DNA of 64,000 nucleotides from an uncultured Pelagibacteraceae bacterium (GCA_902597875.1 CACJZK010000002.1:62001-126000), one strand, 5' to 3'; counted from the first letter of the stretch, positions 39,204 to 49,504 are shown. The notes: generated from the sequence alone by a model not told the origin. Numbers and translations are program-made.

Positions 39204-39977
39204 TTATTTGATATTTTTTCTAAGCTGTTCAATTTTTATCTTTTTAACTAAACTTCTATCTCTATCATGTAGTAATACAAGTTTAATATTTTTATTAATC
39301 TTAATTATTAAAGATTTAACGTTTCTGACTTCCATATTATCTGCTACTGCAGCTATAGGTCTTTTTAAAGTATCTAAATTATTTATTTTTACTCTCATAT
39401 TATTAGAGATAATTTTTCCCTTCCATCTTCTTGGTCTAAAAGGACTGATAGGTGTAATTGCTAACTTTCCAGAGTTTAAAGATAAGATCGGACCATGAAC
39501 TGATAAATTATAAGCAGTACTACCTGCAGGTGTTGAGATCAATACACCGTCACCTATGAGTTTTTTCATAATTATTTTTTTTCCAACTTTAAGTCTTATT
39601 AAAGCAGTTTGTTTACTTTCCCTAAAAAGGGAGACTTCATTAATAGCTATTAATTTTTTTCTTTTATTGTTTTTATCAATTGCTATTAGTTCCAATGGAT
39701 TAATTAAAGTTTTTTTGGCTTTGCTAATTTTTCTTTCTATATCTGTGAAAGTAAATTTATTCATTAAAAAACCAAAGGTTCCACAATTAATTCCATAAAA
39801 AGGTTTTTTTATCATATAAAAACGCTTTAAAATGTTAAGCATAAAACCGTCCCCTCCGGCCACCACTATACAATCTGATTTTTTGGGTGAAGTATTTTTA
39901 TATTTTTTTAAAATTTTTTTTTTTAGGTTTTGTGCTTTTTTTGATCTCTTATCAAAAATAAAGTGTAATTTTTTCAT
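39204..39977 (-). CDS. nadK: NAD kinase
   Basis: Phosphorylates NAD+ to NADP+. 257 residues; CIVVAGGDGFMLNILKRF near 36-53 holds the GGDG catalytic motif, GINCGTFGFLMN follows, then NEVSLFRESKQTALI and GVLISTPAGSTAYNLSVHGP, which form the conserved NAD site. Shorter than the 290-300 of many bacteria but like other alphaproteobacterial enzymes. Lies between tRNA-Leu and the GT39-like gene on the same strand. Confidence 0.93.
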   Translation of the reverse strand: MKKLHFIFDKRSKKAQNLKKKILKKYKNTSPKKSDCIVVAGGDGFMLNILKRFYMIKKPFYGINCGTFGFLMNKFTFTDIERKISKAKKTLINPLELIAIDKNNKRKKLIAINEVSLFRESKQTALIRLKVGKKIIMKKLIGDGVLISTPAGSTAYNLSVHGPILSLNSGKLAITPISPFRPRRWKGKIISNNMRVKINNLDTLKRPIAAVADNMEVRNVKSLIIKINKNIKLVLLHDRDRSLVKKIKIEQLRKNIK

Positions 39978-39993
39978 TGTATAAAACTATTTT

Positions 39994-40079
39994 TGGTGCC
40001 CTCGGCCAGACTCGAACTGGCACTCCCAAAAGGGCAAGGATTTTAAGTCCTTTGTGTCTACCAATTTCACCACGAGGGC
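39994..40079 (-). tRNA. tRNA-Leu (anticodon TAA)
   Basis: An 86-base class II tRNA on the minus strand. Acceptor GCCCTCG/CGAGGGC, anticodon stem AAGGA/TCCTT around CTTAAAA, variable arm TGCCCTTTTGGGAGT, T loop TTCGAGT, discriminator A, encoded CCA. Likely cotranscribed with nadK, whose ATG is 17 bases downstream. Confidence 0.96.
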
Positions 40080-40145
40080 ACATTCTTGTTAATTAAGTAA
40101 ATACGTTTATATTATTTTTTTAATCTTATAAAGTAATAATTATTA

Positions 40146-41120
40146 ATGAATAAAAAGATATTGATCTATAATTCTGGTGGAGGTTTAGGAGATTCGATTC
40201 AGCTTTTTCCACTTATTTTAAGCTTACAAAATTATTTCAAGCATTATAAATTTTATTATCTTAGTGCGCATGAAAACCATTTTTCTAGAAAATTGAAAGA
40301 ATACGGTATTAAAAATTTAGAGACACTAGATTTGAAATTACAATATTTTGGTTTTAGGTGGTGGCATTTGTTATATGCTAAAAAAAATTTCTTAAATTTA
40401 AATATAGATGAATTTGACTTAATTATAGATCTACAATCTAAATTAAGGAACACTCTTATATTGAAGAGAATTCCATCAAAAAAATTTTACTCTTCAACTT
40501 ACAAATTCAATTTTTGTTCAAATAAGTTCTCTTTTGTTAATAGAGATAATATTTCAGAAATGACGTTGCTTAATTTAGAAAATTTTTTAAATATAAAAAT
40601 TGAAAGAATTAAGTTTAATATACGACAGTTGCCGGCTCAATATATAGAAGAGTCAAAAAGATTATTGCCAGAAAATGGGTACATTGGTTTTTCCGTAACT
40701 CAAGGTAATGAGTACAGAAAAAAAAGTTGGCCTTTAAATATGTTTATTTCTTTAGCAAAAAAAGTTCAGTCAAAAAATAAGAAACCAGTTTTTTTTATTG
40801 ATAAATCAAATAAAATAATAATTGAAAAAATTAAATCAGAAATAAATGGAGCTTTATTTCCTGAGCAAAACACTTCTTTATCATGCCCTGCCCTTGTAAC
40901 TGCTTTGTCTACAAGGTTGGATAAAGCTGTTTCAATCGATAATGGTGTAATGCACATGATAAGTCTTGCTTCAGTACCAATGATAGTATTATTTGGTCCA
41001 ACCAACTCCAAAAAATTTAAACCAGATCAAAAAAATATTACAATATTAGATAGCAAAGAAATGTATAACTCTGAAGATATTTCAAAAATTAAAATGGACG
41101 ACGTTTTAAAGTTTTTATAG
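40146..41120 (+). CDS. Glycosyltransferase family 9 (heptosyltransferase-like)
   Basis: A 324-residue GT-B fold protein. The N-terminus YNSGGGLGDSIQLFPLILSL is the GxGD(S/T) loop of GT9, and the C-terminal half contains SIDNGVMHMISLASVPMIVL and FGPTNSKKF, the usual D-(N/S)G-xxH and FG-T motifs of ADP-heptose transferases. GT9 enzymes add heptose or other sugars to lipopolysaccharide core. Acceptor unknown. No neighbouring heptose-synthesis genes are in the window. Overlaps the convergent next gene by 32 bases. Confidence 0.82.
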   Translation: MNKKILIYNSGGGLGDSIQLFPLILSLQNYFKHYKFYYLSAHENHFSRKLKEYGIKNLETLDLKLQYFGFRWWHLLYAKKNFLNLNIDEFDLIIDLQSKLRNTLILKRIPSKKFYSSTYKFNFCSNKFSFVNRDNISEMTLLNLENFLNIKIERIKFNIRQLPAQYIEESKRLLPENGYIGFSVTQGNEYRKKSWPLNMFISLAKKVQSKNKKPVFFIDKSNKIIIEKIKSEINGALFPEQNTSLSCPALVTALSTRLDKAVSIDNGVMHMISLASVPMIVLFGPTNSKKFKPDQKNITILDSKEMYNSEDISKIKMDDVLKFL

Positions 41121-41517
41121 TTTTTAAAAGCATTTTTTTATTCCATCCACAATCTTCATAACCTCGAAGTATTAAATTTAAATATCTTTTGCTCGGCGGA
41201 TTATATTTACTTTTTTCGGGCATATAATAAAACATTACTTTTTTACCAGAAAGTCGAAAGTATTTCTTAATATAAGTTTTTGGGAAATTTTCATAAACAT
41301 CTAACTTTTTCTCATCTCTTTTTGATATTTTATATATGGCTCCTAGAACTTTGTGTTTTTTCTTTTTTTGAATATCTGCAACACCTCCACCCAAATAATT
41401 ATTCCTAAAATATAGTTTATAATTTTTTAATATAAAACATTTTAAATAAATAGAATCTTTGCAACGTTTCTTCATTTGTTTATGAAACAGATTACTTCCG
41501 TAAGCGAAATAGAGCAT
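41089..41517 (-). CDS. Gamma-glutamylcyclotransferase-like (AIG2/GGCT fold) protein
   Basis: 142 residues. The N-terminal MLYFAYGSNLFHKQM is the signature of the GGCT fold (YGSN binding loop), and KLDVYENFPKTYIKKY carries the Glu (in DVYE) that acts as general base in the family. Family members turn gamma-glutamyl amino acids into 5-oxoproline, or cleave related gamma-glutamyl amines; the substrate here cannot be read. Starts 1 base after the CinA-like gene stop, so the pair is an operon. Confidence 0.8.
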   Translation of the reverse strand: MLYFAYGSNLFHKQMKKRCKDSIYLKCFILKNYKLYFRNNYLGGGVADIQKKKKHKVLGAIYKISKRDEKKLDVYENFPKTYIKKYFRLSGKKVMFYYMPEKSKYNPPSKRYLNLILRGYEDCGWNKKMLLKTIKTLKRRPF

Positions 41518-41518
41518 A

Positions 41519-42280
41519 TTAATTTTTAAAAACTTTCAATTTTTTATTTTTAATCATTTTTTTAATGTCAAAAAAACATGAATCAAGTTTTTTTTTAATA
41601 CTTGATCTTAAAACAATAGAAACACCTATACGTCCTAATCTAAAAAAAGGGTAGCTTCCAATATCTACTTTTTTTAAATATTTTTTTTGAATTTTTGTTA
41701 ATTCTTTCGAAATTTCACTTTCAACGGTGTGAACATTGATTGATTTATTTTTTATGATGAAGCCTTTTTTTAAATATTTCTCAACATTTGTTATCATCGA
41801 TCTAAGAATTAAAGGCACGCCTGGTAAACAAAAAACATTCTTTATAATAAATCCTGGTGCTGCACTTGATGGATTGTAAATTAAACTTGCTCCTCTAGGC
41901 ATTTTAGACATTTTTTTTCTACCGCCATTAAAATTTTTTTTTCCATAATAATTCTCCAATATTGAATAAGCCTCCTTATGATACTCATATTTGGTTTTAA
42001 ATGCTTTTGAAATAGAGATAGCCGTAATATCGTCATGTGTAGGGCCGATACCACCAGTAGTAAAAACGTAATCAAACCTATCTTTTAAGTTTTGAATATT
42101 CTTTATGATTTTTTTTTCAGAGTCTGGAATTATTCTTACTTCTTCTACTGATATTCCACAATTTTTATTTAACCAATCTGAAAGAAAAGAAACATTCAAA
42201 TCCTGTGTTCTTCCTGATAAAATTTCATTACCTATAATTAATATAGCGGCATTAATTTTTTTTTTTTTAATATTCTTCAT
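41519..42280 (-). CDS. CinA/MoeA-type molybdopterin-binding domain protein
   Basis: 253 residues forming a single MoCF_biosynth (MogA-like) domain: AAILIIGNEILSGRTQDLN near 10-28, YVFTTGGIGPTHDDIT near 70-85, and GFIIKNVFCLPGVPLILRSM later. This corresponds to the COG1058 domain of CinA, an ADP-ribose-type pyrophosphatase in characterised relatives. The nicotinamide-mononucleotide deamidase half (PncC) of CinA is missing. Its start codon is 18 bases from the divergent sfsA ATG. Confidence 0.82.
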   Translation of the reverse strand: MKNIKKKKINAAILIIGNEILSGRTQDLNVSFLSDWLNKNCGISVEEVRIIPDSEKKIIKNIQNLKDRFDYVFTTGGIGPTHDDITAISISKAFKTKYEYHKEAYSILENYYGKKNFNGGRKKMSKMPRGASLIYNPSSAAPGFIIKNVFCLPGVPLILRSMITNVEKYLKKGFIIKNKSINVHTVESEISKELTKIQKKYLKKVDIGSYPFFRLGRIGVSIVLRSSIKKKLDSCFFDIKKMIKNKKLKVFKN

Positions 42281-42298
42281 AGTTTGTTACAATTAAAT

Positions 42299-43000
42299 AT
42301 GAATTTTGAAAATGAATTAATACCAGGAGTTTTAATAAAAAGATACAAACGTTTTTTTGTAGATATAAAAGTAAAAAATAAAATAATAACTGCTCATTGT
42401 CCAAATTCTGGTTCAATGATGGGTTTGTTAAAAAAAAATAACAAAGTATGGATTTCTAAGTCTAATAACAAAAAAAGAAAATTAATATATACTTTACAAA
42501 TAATTGAAGTAAATGGCAAAAAAGTAGGAGTAAATACTCATCTTACCAATAAGATTGTGCTTGAGGGTTTAAAAAAAAATTTAATTCCTATTTTTAGTAA
42601 AAAAGTTCAGATTAAACCAGAGCAAAAATTTGGTCAAAATACTAGGTTTGATTTTTTATTAAATGATAATAACAAAAAATCTTTTTTAGAAGTAAAAAAC
42701 GTCACTTTAGTAAGAGAAAAAAACTTAGCAGAATTTCCTGATGCAATCACAGAGAGAGGTAAAAAACACTTACATGAATTAGTAAATTCTTTAGATAAAG
42801 GATATAAAGCTTATATTCTTTTTGTTGTACAAAGAGAAGATTGTAATTCTTTTAAAATTGCTAAAGATTTAGATCCTAAATATTTTGAAGTATTAACATA
42901 TGCGATAAAAAAAAATGTAAAAGTACTTTGCTATGATTGTAAATTTAGTTCAAAAGGAATAAAACTAAATAAAGAAATTAAATTAAAAATTAATGGGTAA
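42299..43000 (+). CDS. sfsA: SfsA family protein (putative nuclease)
   Basis: 233 residues from the ATG at 42299; an in-frame TTG at 42284 is possible but would leave even less space to the divergent gene. LKRYKRFFVDI-like OB-fold start, AHCPNSGSMMGLL, and the PD-(D/E)XK-like core TRFDFLLNDNNKKSFLEVKN with FPDAITERGKKHL. SfsA was named for maltose metabolism regulation in E. coli; its fold suggests a nuclease. Overlaps map by 8 bases, a common alphaproteobacterial pairing. Confidence 0.9.
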   Translation: MNFENELIPGVLIKRYKRFFVDIKVKNKIITAHCPNSGSMMGLLKKNNKVWISKSNNKKRKLIYTLQIIEVNGKKVGVNTHLTNKIVLEGLKKNLIPIFSKKVQIKPEQKFGQNTRFDFLLNDNNKKSFLEVKNVTLVREKNLAEFPDAITERGKKHLHELVNSLDKGYKAYILFVVQREDCNSFKIAKDLDPKYFEVLTYAIKKNVKVLCYDCKFSSKGIKLNKEIKLKING

Positions 43001-43769
43001 AGATTTTCAAGAAGCATTTGATAAAACAAGAGAGGCAGGTACCATTGCATCTGGTGCACTTGATGAAATTACGAAAATAATAAAACCTGGAATTAATACC
43101 AAAAAAATTGATAATATTTGTTACGAATTTATAAATGATAATGGAGCATACTCTGCGCCTTTATATTATAGAGGATATCCAAAGACATGCTGTACATCTG
43201 CTAACCACATTGTTTGTCACGGTATACCTGGAGATAAAGTTCTTCATGATGGAGATATAATAAATGTAGATGTAACTGCCTACAAAAATAATTGGCACGG
43301 AGATACTAGCAGAATGTTTTTTGTTGGAGAAGTTTCAATTAAAGCAAAAAATCTTGTTCAAACAACTTACCAGGCAATGATGGAATCAATAAAAATATTA
43401 AATAAAAATATATTTTTAGGAGATATAGGATCAACAATTCAAAATTATGTGGAAAAAAGAGGTTTCTCGATTGTAAGGGATTTTTGTGGGCATGGAATAG
43501 GAAAAAAATTTCATAAAGAACCTAATGTATTACACTATGGAAAAAAAGGTACAGGTGCTAAACTTGAACCAGGAATGATATTTACTATAGAGCCGATGGT
43601 AAATGAGGGAAGTTACGAGACCAAAGTTTTGAATGACGGTTGGACAGCTGTAACAAAGGATAAAAAACTGTCTGCACAATTTGAACACACTGTCGGTATA
43701 AAAGATGATGGATACGAAGTTTTTACCTTGTCAAATAAAGGTTTAGATTTTCCTCCATACACATCATGA
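42993..43769 (+). CDS. map: Methionine aminopeptidase, type I
   Basis: Removes the initiator Met from new proteins. 258 residues. Metal ligands are seen in IINVDVTAYKNNWHGDTSRM (two Asp), RDFCGHGIGKKFHKEPNVLH (His), FTIEPMVNEGS (Glu) and AQFEHTVGI (Glu). Its start overlaps the sfsA stop by 8 bases and its stop overlaps purB as ATGA. Confidence 0.96.
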   Translation: MGKDFQEAFDKTREAGTIASGALDEITKIIKPGINTKKIDNICYEFINDNGAYSAPLYYRGYPKTCCTSANHIVCHGIPGDKVLHDGDIINVDVTAYKNNWHGDTSRMFFVGEVSIKAKNLVQTTYQAMMESIKILNKNIFLGDIGSTIQNYVEKRGFSIVRDFCGHGIGKKFHKEPNVLHYGKKGTGAKLEPGMIFTIEPMVNEGSYETKVLNDGWTAVTKDKKLSAQFEHTVGIKDDGYEVFTLSNKGLDFPPYTS

Positions 43770-45061
43770 TAGAAAGATATTCAAGAAAAGAAATGAAAGG
43801 TATTTGGGAAGAAGAAAACAAATATTCCCTTTGGTTAAAAATTGAGATAGTCGCAGCAGAAGCTATGGAAAAGTTTAATATAATTCCAAGAGGTGTTGCA
43901 AAAAAGGTAAAATTAAAAGCAAAAATAAATGTTAAAAGAATTCATCAAATTGAAAAAAAAGTTAAACATGACGTTATTGCTTTCTTAACATCAATTAATG
44001 AAAAGGTAGGGAAAGAAGCCAGGCATCTACATAAAGGTATGACGTCTTCTGATGTTTTGGATACATGTTTTAATCTGCAATTAAAACAATCTGGCAAAAT
44101 TTTATTAAAAGATCTTAATATTTTACTAGCTTCATTAAAAAAACAATCTTTAAAGCACAAGTTCACTTTATGTATTGGTAGAAGTCATGGGATTCATGCT
44201 GAACCAATTACGTTTGGATTAAAAATGCTATCTTTTTATCAAGAATTTTTAAGAAATAAAAAACGATTAGAAGACTCAATCGAAGAAATTTCTACATGCG
44301 CAATATCAGGAGCTGTTGGAACGTTCGCCAACATAGATCCAAGGGTTGAGGGATATGTAGCCAAAAAGTTAAAATTAAAAATAGAACCTGTTTCAACCCA
44401 AGTCATTCCTAGAGATAGGCATGCACAATTTTTTTCTACTCTTTCAATAATAGCAAGCTCTATAGAGAGGCTATCCATTGAGATCAGACATTTACAAAGA
44501 ACAGAAGTTTTAGAGGTAGAGGAATTTTTTGGAAAAAGACAAAAAGGATCATCTGCAATGCCTCACAAAAAAAATCCTATTTTAAGTGAAAATTTAACTG
44601 GTCTAGCGAGATTAATTCGGTCAAGTGTTATACCTGCATTAGAAAATGTTGCGCTTTGGCACGAAAGAGACATATCTCATTCTAGCGTAGAAAGAAATAT
44701 TGGTCCTGATACAACAATAGCTTTGGATTTTGCTTTAAACAGACTCAACGAGATAATAAAAAATATGAATATTTATCAAAAGAATATGTTGAAAAATTTA
44801 AATTTAACTAATGGTTTATTTTTTTCGCAAAGAGTAATGCTAGAGCTGACAAGTCAAGGATTTTCAAGGGAAAAGGCTTACAAGCTAGTTCAAAAAAATG
44901 CTATGAAATCTTGGAATAACAAATCCTCATTTTATGAAAACTTATTAAAAGACAAAGAAATTAATGACAAAATACCTGTTAATAAATTGAAAAAACTATT
45001 TAATTTTAGTTACCATACAAGAAAAATTAATATAATTTTTAAGAGAAGTTTAAAAAAATAA
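43766..45061 (+). CDS. purB: Adenylosuccinate lyase
   Basis: Cleaves SAICAR to AICAR and adenylosuccinate to AMP. 431 residues, fumarase/aspartase superfamily; [19 protein letters not shown] holds the TSSD segment, [15 protein letters not shown] the catalytic His, and [17 protein letters not shown] the flexible signature loop. Second purine step genes purC, purS, purQ and purL follow on the same strand. Confidence 0.96.
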   Translation: MIERYSRKEMKGIWEEENKYSLWLKIEIVAAEAMEKFNIIPRGVAKKVKLKAKINVKRIHQIEKKVKHDVIAFLTSINEKVGKEARHLHKGMTSSDVLDTCFNLQLKQSGKILLKDLNILLASLKKQSLKHKFTLCIGRSHGIHAEPITFGLKMLSFYQEFLRNKKRLEDSIEEISTCAISGAVGTFANIDPRVEGYVAKKLKLKIEPVSTQVIPRDRHAQFFSTLSIIASSIERLSIEIRHLQRTEVLEVEEFFGKRQKGSSAMPHKKNPILSENLTGLARLIRSSVIPALENVALWHERDISHSSVERNIGPDTTIALDFALNRLNEIIKNMNIYQKNMLKNLNLTNGLFFSQRVMLELTSQGFSREKAYKLVQKNAMKSWNNKSSFYENLLKDKEINDKIPVNKLKKLFNFSYHTRKINIIFKRSLKK

Positions 45062-45065
45062 TTTT

Positions 45066-45851
45066 ATGAATAAAGGAAAAAAACTATACGAAGGTAAGGC
45101 AAAGATTATTTACGAGACAAAAGAAAAAGGTCTAGTAATTCAACATTTTAAAGATGATGCAACAGCTTTTAACAATCTAAAAAAAGCAAATGTAGAGGGA
45201 AAAGGCGTCCTTAATAATAGAATTTCTGAACATATATTAACTAATTTAAATCAATGTGGAATAAAAACTCATTTAGTAAAAAGATTAAATATGAGAGAAC
45301 AGCTTATTAAGCATGCAGAAATTTTTCCTATAGAATTCATTGTAAGAAATATAGCTACTGGTTCACTTTCAAAAAGATTAGGAATAGCAGATGGTACTGT
45401 TTTTGAAACTCCTTTACTAGAATATTGCTATAAAAATGATGATTTAGGTGACCCGGTAGTATCTAAAGAGCATATATTTGCTTTTGGTTGGGCAAAAAAA
45501 GATGAAATAGATTTAATAGATAAAACAACTCATAGAATAAATGATTTGCTTCAAGGAATGTTTAGAGGTGTTGGAATAAAGTTGGTAGATTTTAAGCTTG
45601 AATATGGAAAAGTATGGGAAAAAGACAAACAAGAAATTGTTCTGGCAGATGAAATTAGCCCTGATACTTGTAGGCTTTGGGATATTAAAAGTGAGCGTAA
45701 GTTAGACAAAGATAGATTTAGAAAAGATTTAGGCAATATCATTCAAGCATATCAAGAGGTAGCAAGAAGATTGGGTATAATGCCAGAAGAAACTAACATT
45801 AGTGAAGTCAAATTCGGGAAACCTAAATCAGTAGATATCAAGAAAAAGTAA
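45066..45851 (+). CDS. purC: SAICAR synthetase
   Basis: Phosphoribosylaminoimidazole-succinocarboxamide synthase joins CAIR and aspartate with ATP. 261 residues; [13 protein letters not shown] at the N-terminus, [17 protein letters not shown], and [11 protein letters not shown] plus [14 protein letters not shown] are diagnostic. 4 bases after purB, 1 base before purS. Confidence 0.97.
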   Translation: MNKGKKLYEGKAKIIYETKEKGLVIQHFKDDATAFNNLKKANVEGKGVLNNRISEHILTNLNQCGIKTHLVKRLNMREQLIKHAEIFPIEFIVRNIATGSLSKRLGIADGTVFETPLLEYCYKNDDLGDPVVSKEHIFAFGWAKKDEIDLIDKTTHRINDLLQGMFRGVGIKLVDFKLEYGKVWEKDKQEIVLADEISPDTCRLWDIKSERKLDKDRFRKDLGNIIQAYQEVARRLGIMPEETNISEVKFGKPKSVDIKKK

Positions 45852-45852
45852 A

Positions 45853-46092
45853 TTGAAATTTTCAGTTACAGTCACTTTGAAAAAAGATGTACTAGACCCA
45901 CAAGGTAAAGTTGTTCAACAAACTTTACAGAATATGGGCATGAAAACACTAAAAGATCTTCGTCAAGGAAAGTATTTTGAGGTAGATATAAATGAAAATG
46001 ATGAAAAGTTGGCCAAGGACAAGGTTGATGAGATGTGTAAAAAATTATTAGCCAATCTTATTATTGAAGATTTTAAAATTTCTAAATTATAA
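45853..46092 (+). CDS. purS: FGAM synthase subunit PurS
   Basis: Small subunit of the three-part formylglycinamidine ribonucleotide synthase; it bridges PurL and PurQ. 79 residues beginning KFSVTVTLKKDVLDPQGKVV, the standard PurS start. The start codon is TTG at 45853, directly after the purC stop; no ATG would preserve the first strand, so TTG is real. A weak start may help set its level against purL and purQ. Confidence 0.93.
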   Translation: MKFSVTVTLKKDVLDPQGKVVQQTLQNMGMKTLKDLRQGKYFEVDINENDEKLAKDKVDEMCKKLLANLIIEDFKISKL

Positions 46093-46093
46093 A

Positions 46094-46771
46094 ATGAATT
46101 CATCTGTTATCGTATTTCCTGGTTCTAACTGCGATAGAGATATTGCTGTAGCATTAGAAAAAATGCAATTTAAAAACAAATTAGTTTGGCATAAGGATAC
46201 TAATTTACCCAAGTCAGATTTAATTGTAATACCAGGAGGATTTTCTTACGGTGATTATTTGAGATCTGGTGCTATAGCAGCTAAGTCAAAAATAATTAAT
46301 GAAGTTATAAAAGCTGCTAATGAAGGTTGTTTAGTTTTGGGAGTTTGTAATGGATTTCAAATTTTAATAGAAACTGGATTGCTAAAAGGAGCTTTGTTAA
46401 GAAATAAAAATCTAAAATTTATTAATAAAGATGTCTCTCTTAAAGTTAATAGCATAAATAACAAATTTTGTAAGAAATATAAACTAGGACAAATAATTAA
46501 ACTTAATATCGCTCATAATGAGGGAAATTATTTCACAAATAAGGATCATCTAAAAGAATTAGAAGATAATAACTTGATTGCATTTAAATACTGTGATGAG
46601 AAAGGATTTATAAATCAGAATTCAAATCCAAATGGTTCCGTTAATAATATTGCAGGTATATTTAACAAAAATAAAAATATTTTAGGTATGATGCCTCATC
46701 CTGAACGAATGATTGAAAAGTCAGTATCAGGAGATGACGGCATCAGTCTTTTTTCTAGTCTATTAAATTAA
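46094..46771 (+). CDS. purQ: FGAM synthase glutaminase subunit PurQ
   Basis: Class I glutamine amidotransferase that supplies ammonia to PurL. The ATG at 46094 (2 bases after the purS stop) is used rather than 46064, because PurQ begins at SSVIVFPGSNCDRD; 225 residues. The nucleophile is Cys in LVLGVCNGFQIL, and the His and Glu of the triad are in MMPHPERM. Followed without spacing by purL. Confidence 0.96.
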   Translation: MNSSVIVFPGSNCDRDIAVALEKMQFKNKLVWHKDTNLPKSDLIVIPGGFSYGDYLRSGAIAAKSKIINEVIKAANEGCLVLGVCNGFQILIETGLLKGALLRNKNLKFINKDVSLKVNSINNKFCKKYKLGQIIKLNIAHNEGNYFTNKDHLKELEDNNLIAFKYCDEKGFINQNSNPNGSVNNIAGIFNKNKNILGMMPHPERMIEKSVSGDDGISLFSSLLN

Positions 46772-48952
46772 ATGAATATAACTAAAGAAGTTATTCAAAA
46801 ACATGGTCTTACAATTGAGGAGTTCGTAAAAATTAAAGATCTTTTGCAACGAGAACCAAATATTTTAGAACTTGGAATTTTTTCTGCAATGTGGAATGAG
46901 CATTGCTCTTACAAATCTTCTAAAATTCATTTAAAAAAGTTACCAACTAAAAATAAGAATGTTATTCAGGGTCCTGGGGAAAATGCTGGGATAATAGATA
47001 TAGGTGATGGAGATGCAATAGTTTTTAAGATTGAAAGTCATAATCACCCGTCTTTTATAGAGCCTTATCAAGGAGCGGCAACTGGTGTGGGTGGAATACT
47101 TAGAGATGTTTTTACAATGGGAGCGAGACCTATAGCATTATTAAACTCTATTCATTTCGGATCACCTGAGAACACTAAAACTAGAAATCTATTACATGGA
47201 GTTGTTTCTGGAATAGGTGGTTACGGAAATTGTATCGGCATACCAACTGTCGCCGGAGAAACAAAATTTAATCAAACATATAATGAAAATATATTAGTAA
47301 ACGCAATGGCGGTTGGTCTTGTGAAAAAAAATAAAATTTTTTATTCAAAGGCAAAAGGAATAGGTAAATCTGTAGTCTACGTTGGTTCTAAAACTGGTCG
47401 AGATGGTATTCATGGAGCATCTATGGCATCAGCAGAATTCGACGACGACTCTGAGGAAAAAAAGCCTACAGTGCAAGTAGGAGATCCCTTTACTGAAAAA
47501 TTACTTATGGAAGCTTGTCTAGAATTGATGAAAGATAAATCAATAATATCAATTCAAGATATGGGTGCAGCTGGACTAACCTCCTCAAGTGTAGAAATGG
47601 CATTTAAAGGAGATTTAGGAATGGAGATTAATTTAGATAAAGTGCCTTGTAGGGAAGAAAAGATGACTCCATATGAAATGATGCTATCAGAAAGTCAAGA
47701 AAGAATGTTGATTATTTTAGAGGATGGAAAAGAAAATGAAGCTAAAAAGATATTTGATAAATGGGACTTAGATTTTGTAGTTATAGGAAAAACAATAGAA
47801 ACAAAAAAACTTAAGCTGTATTATAAAAATGATATTGTAGCAGACATACCTATAGAAGCTTTATCATCTAGCGCTCCCCAGTATGAAAGAAAATGGACTA
47901 AAACAGAACTGCCTAAAAAAGAAACAAACTTTAAAAATTTAAAAAAAATAAATTTTAAAGAAAGTTTTTTAAAGATTATCTCTTCATCAAATCACTCTAA
48001 CAAAAACTGGATAACTGAACAGTACGATCAGATGGTGATGTGTGATACAATTCAAAAATCTGGAAGCGATGCTGCTATAATAAGAATACATAAAAAAAAT
48101 AAAGCAATAGCAGTCGCTGTTGACTCTTCTGCAAATTACTGCAAATCACACCCTATTACTGGGGGTAAACAAATTGTTTGTGAAAATTGGAGAAATTTAA
48201 TCTCAATGGGGGCAAAACCTATTGCTATTACAAACTGTTTAAATTTTGGAAATCCTGAAAATCAAGAAGTAATGGGTCAATTCGCTGAGACAATTATTGG
48301 AATTAAAGAAGCGTGTGAATACTTAGATTATCCTGTGGTTTCAGGAAATGTTTCTTTTTATAATGGTACGAATAAAAAAAATATCTTTCCTACTCCAGTT
48401 ATTGGTGGTGTTGGAATAATTCAAAAACCAGAAAAAAATATAAACCACCTATTTAAAGAAGTTGGAAACTCAGTTTTATTGATCGGTAAAACTTTTGGTC
48501 ATTTGTATCAAAGTGCTTTTTCTAATGAAATATTATCAATTAATGAAGGGCCGCCTCCGGAAATTAATTTAATAAATGAAAAAAATAATGGTGAATTTGT
48601 CTTAGAACTTATAAAACAAAATTTAGTTTTGTCTGTTCATGATGTTTCTGCAGGCGGCACTATAGTGAGTTTAGCTGAAATGAGTATTGGTTCTAGTTTA
48701 GGAGTTAAAATTGAAAAACCCAAAAATTTAAACAATATATTTGAATATTTTTTTGGTGAGGATCAAGGAAGATACTTGATCGAGATAGATAAAAATAATT
48801 TAGAAAAAGTTAAAGAATTATTAAAAAAAAACAATATTTTTCACGAAATAATAGGTATTACTCAAAAAGACAAGTTTGAACTTGCTGGAGAATTTAGTAT
48901 TGACATTAAAGAACTGTCTAAAATAAATAATAAATGGTATTATAATTACTAA
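46772..48952 (+). CDS. purL: FGAM synthase catalytic subunit PurL (small form)
   Basis: ATP-dependent amidation of FGAR to FGAM. 726 residues, the small PurL that works with separate PurS and PurQ, unlike the 1300-residue gammaproteobacterial enzyme. [14 protein letters not shown] near the N-terminus holds the conserved His; [35 protein letters not shown] and the second half's [11 protein letters not shown] and [15 protein letters not shown] are typical. The stop overlaps bolA as TAATG. Confidence 0.97.
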   Translation: MNITKEVIQKHGLTIEEFVKIKDLLQREPNILELGIFSAMWNEHCSYKSSKIHLKKLPTKNKNVIQGPGENAGIIDIGDGDAIVFKIESHNHPSFIEPYQGAATGVGGILRDVFTMGARPIALLNSIHFGSPENTKTRNLLHGVVSGIGGYGNCIGIPTVAGETKFNQTYNENILVNAMAVGLVKKNKIFYSKAKGIGKSVVYVGSKTGRDGIHGASMASAEFDDDSEEKKPTVQVGDPFTEKLLMEACLELMKDKSIISIQDMGAAGLTSSSVEMAFKGDLGMEINLDKVPCREEKMTPYEMMLSESQERMLIILEDGKENEAKKIFDKWDLDFVVIGKTIETKKLKLYYKNDIVADIPIEALSSSAPQYERKWTKTELPKKETNFKNLKKINFKESFLKIISSSNHSNKNWITEQYDQMVMCDTIQKSGSDAAIIRIHKKNKAIAVAVDSSANYCKSHPITGGKQIVCENWRNLISMGAKPIAITNCLNFGNPENQEVMGQFAETIIGIKEACEYLDYPVVSGNVSFYNGTNKKNIFPTPVIGGVGIIQKPEKNINHLFKEVGNSVLLIGKTFGHLYQSAFSNEILSINEGPPPEINLINEKNNGEFVLELIKQNLVLSVHDVSAGGTIVSLAEMSIGSSLGVKIEKPKNLNNIFEYFFGEDQGRYLIEIDKNNLEKVKELLKKNNIFHEIIGITQKDKFELAGEFSIDIKELSKINNKWYYNY

Positions 48953-49188
48953 TGTCTTTATCAGAAAAAGAAATAACTAATTTAATCAAAGAATCAATAC
49001 CTGATGCTATTGTTGAAATCAAAGATCTAGCTGGGGATAATAATCATTATTCAGCAACTATATCATCTAAAATATTTAATGGTAAATCAAAGATTGAACA
49101 GCATAAATTAGTTTATAAATCTCTAAAAGGTAAAATGGGAAATGAATTACATGCATTTTCCTTTAAGACTATTGAAAAAAAAATATGA
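48952..49188 (+). CDS. BolA family protein
   Basis: 78 residues with the BolA fold. HYSATISSKIFNGKSKIEQHK contains the conserved FxGKSxxxxHxxV region, and ELHAFSFKT is the C-terminal motif with the His that helps bind an iron-sulfur cluster. It overlaps the next gene, a CGFS glutaredoxin, by 4 bases. BolA-Grx pairs share a [2Fe-2S] cluster and act in iron sensing or cluster delivery, so that role is likely. Confidence 0.92.
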   Translation: MSLSEKEITNLIKESIPDAIVEIKDLAGDNNHYSATISSKIFNGKSKIEQHKLVYKSLKGKMGNELHAFSFKTIEKKI

Positions 49189-49502
49189 ATATTCAAAATG
49201 AAATTAAAGATATAGTTCAAAAAAATGATATTTGTCTTTTCATGAAAGGTACTCCTGATGCACCGCAGTGTGGTTTTTCGATGGCTGTGGCAAATGTGTT
49301 AAAACATTTAGATGTAAAATTTAAGAGTATCAATGTTTTAGAAAATCAAAATTTGAGGCAAGGAATAAAAGATTTTAGCGACTGGCCAACTATCCCTCAA
49401 CTTTACATTAAAGGTGAGTTTATAGGAGGATGCGATATAGTAAAAGAAATGTTCGAAAAAGGAGAATTATTAAATTTACTTAAAGAAAAATCTTTAAAAT
49501 AA
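49185..49502 (+). CDS. grxD: Monothiol glutaredoxin (Grx4 type)
   Basis: 105 residues. The single-cysteine active site CGFS lies in GTPDAPQCGFSMAVANVL (about 21-38), with KDFSDWPTIPQLYIKGEFIGGCDI giving the cis-Pro and glutathione-binding GGCD segment. Such glutaredoxins bind a [2Fe-2S] cluster with glutathione and pass it to apoproteins, with BolA as partner. Last gene of the purine run; ends 2 bases before a convergent gene. Confidence 0.96.
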   Translation: MNIQNEIKDIVQKNDICLFMKGTPDAPQCGFSMAVANVLKHLDVKFKSINVLENQNLRQGIKDFSDWPTIPQLYIKGEFIGGCDIVKEMFEKGELLNLLKEKSLK

Positions 49503-49504
49503 TA

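Noticed and set aside
43160-43320. Long homopolymer runs of A or T as regulatory signals
   Set aside because: Runs of 6-9 A or T are common throughout coding and non-coding DNA in this window and carry no hairpin except at 31676-31714.
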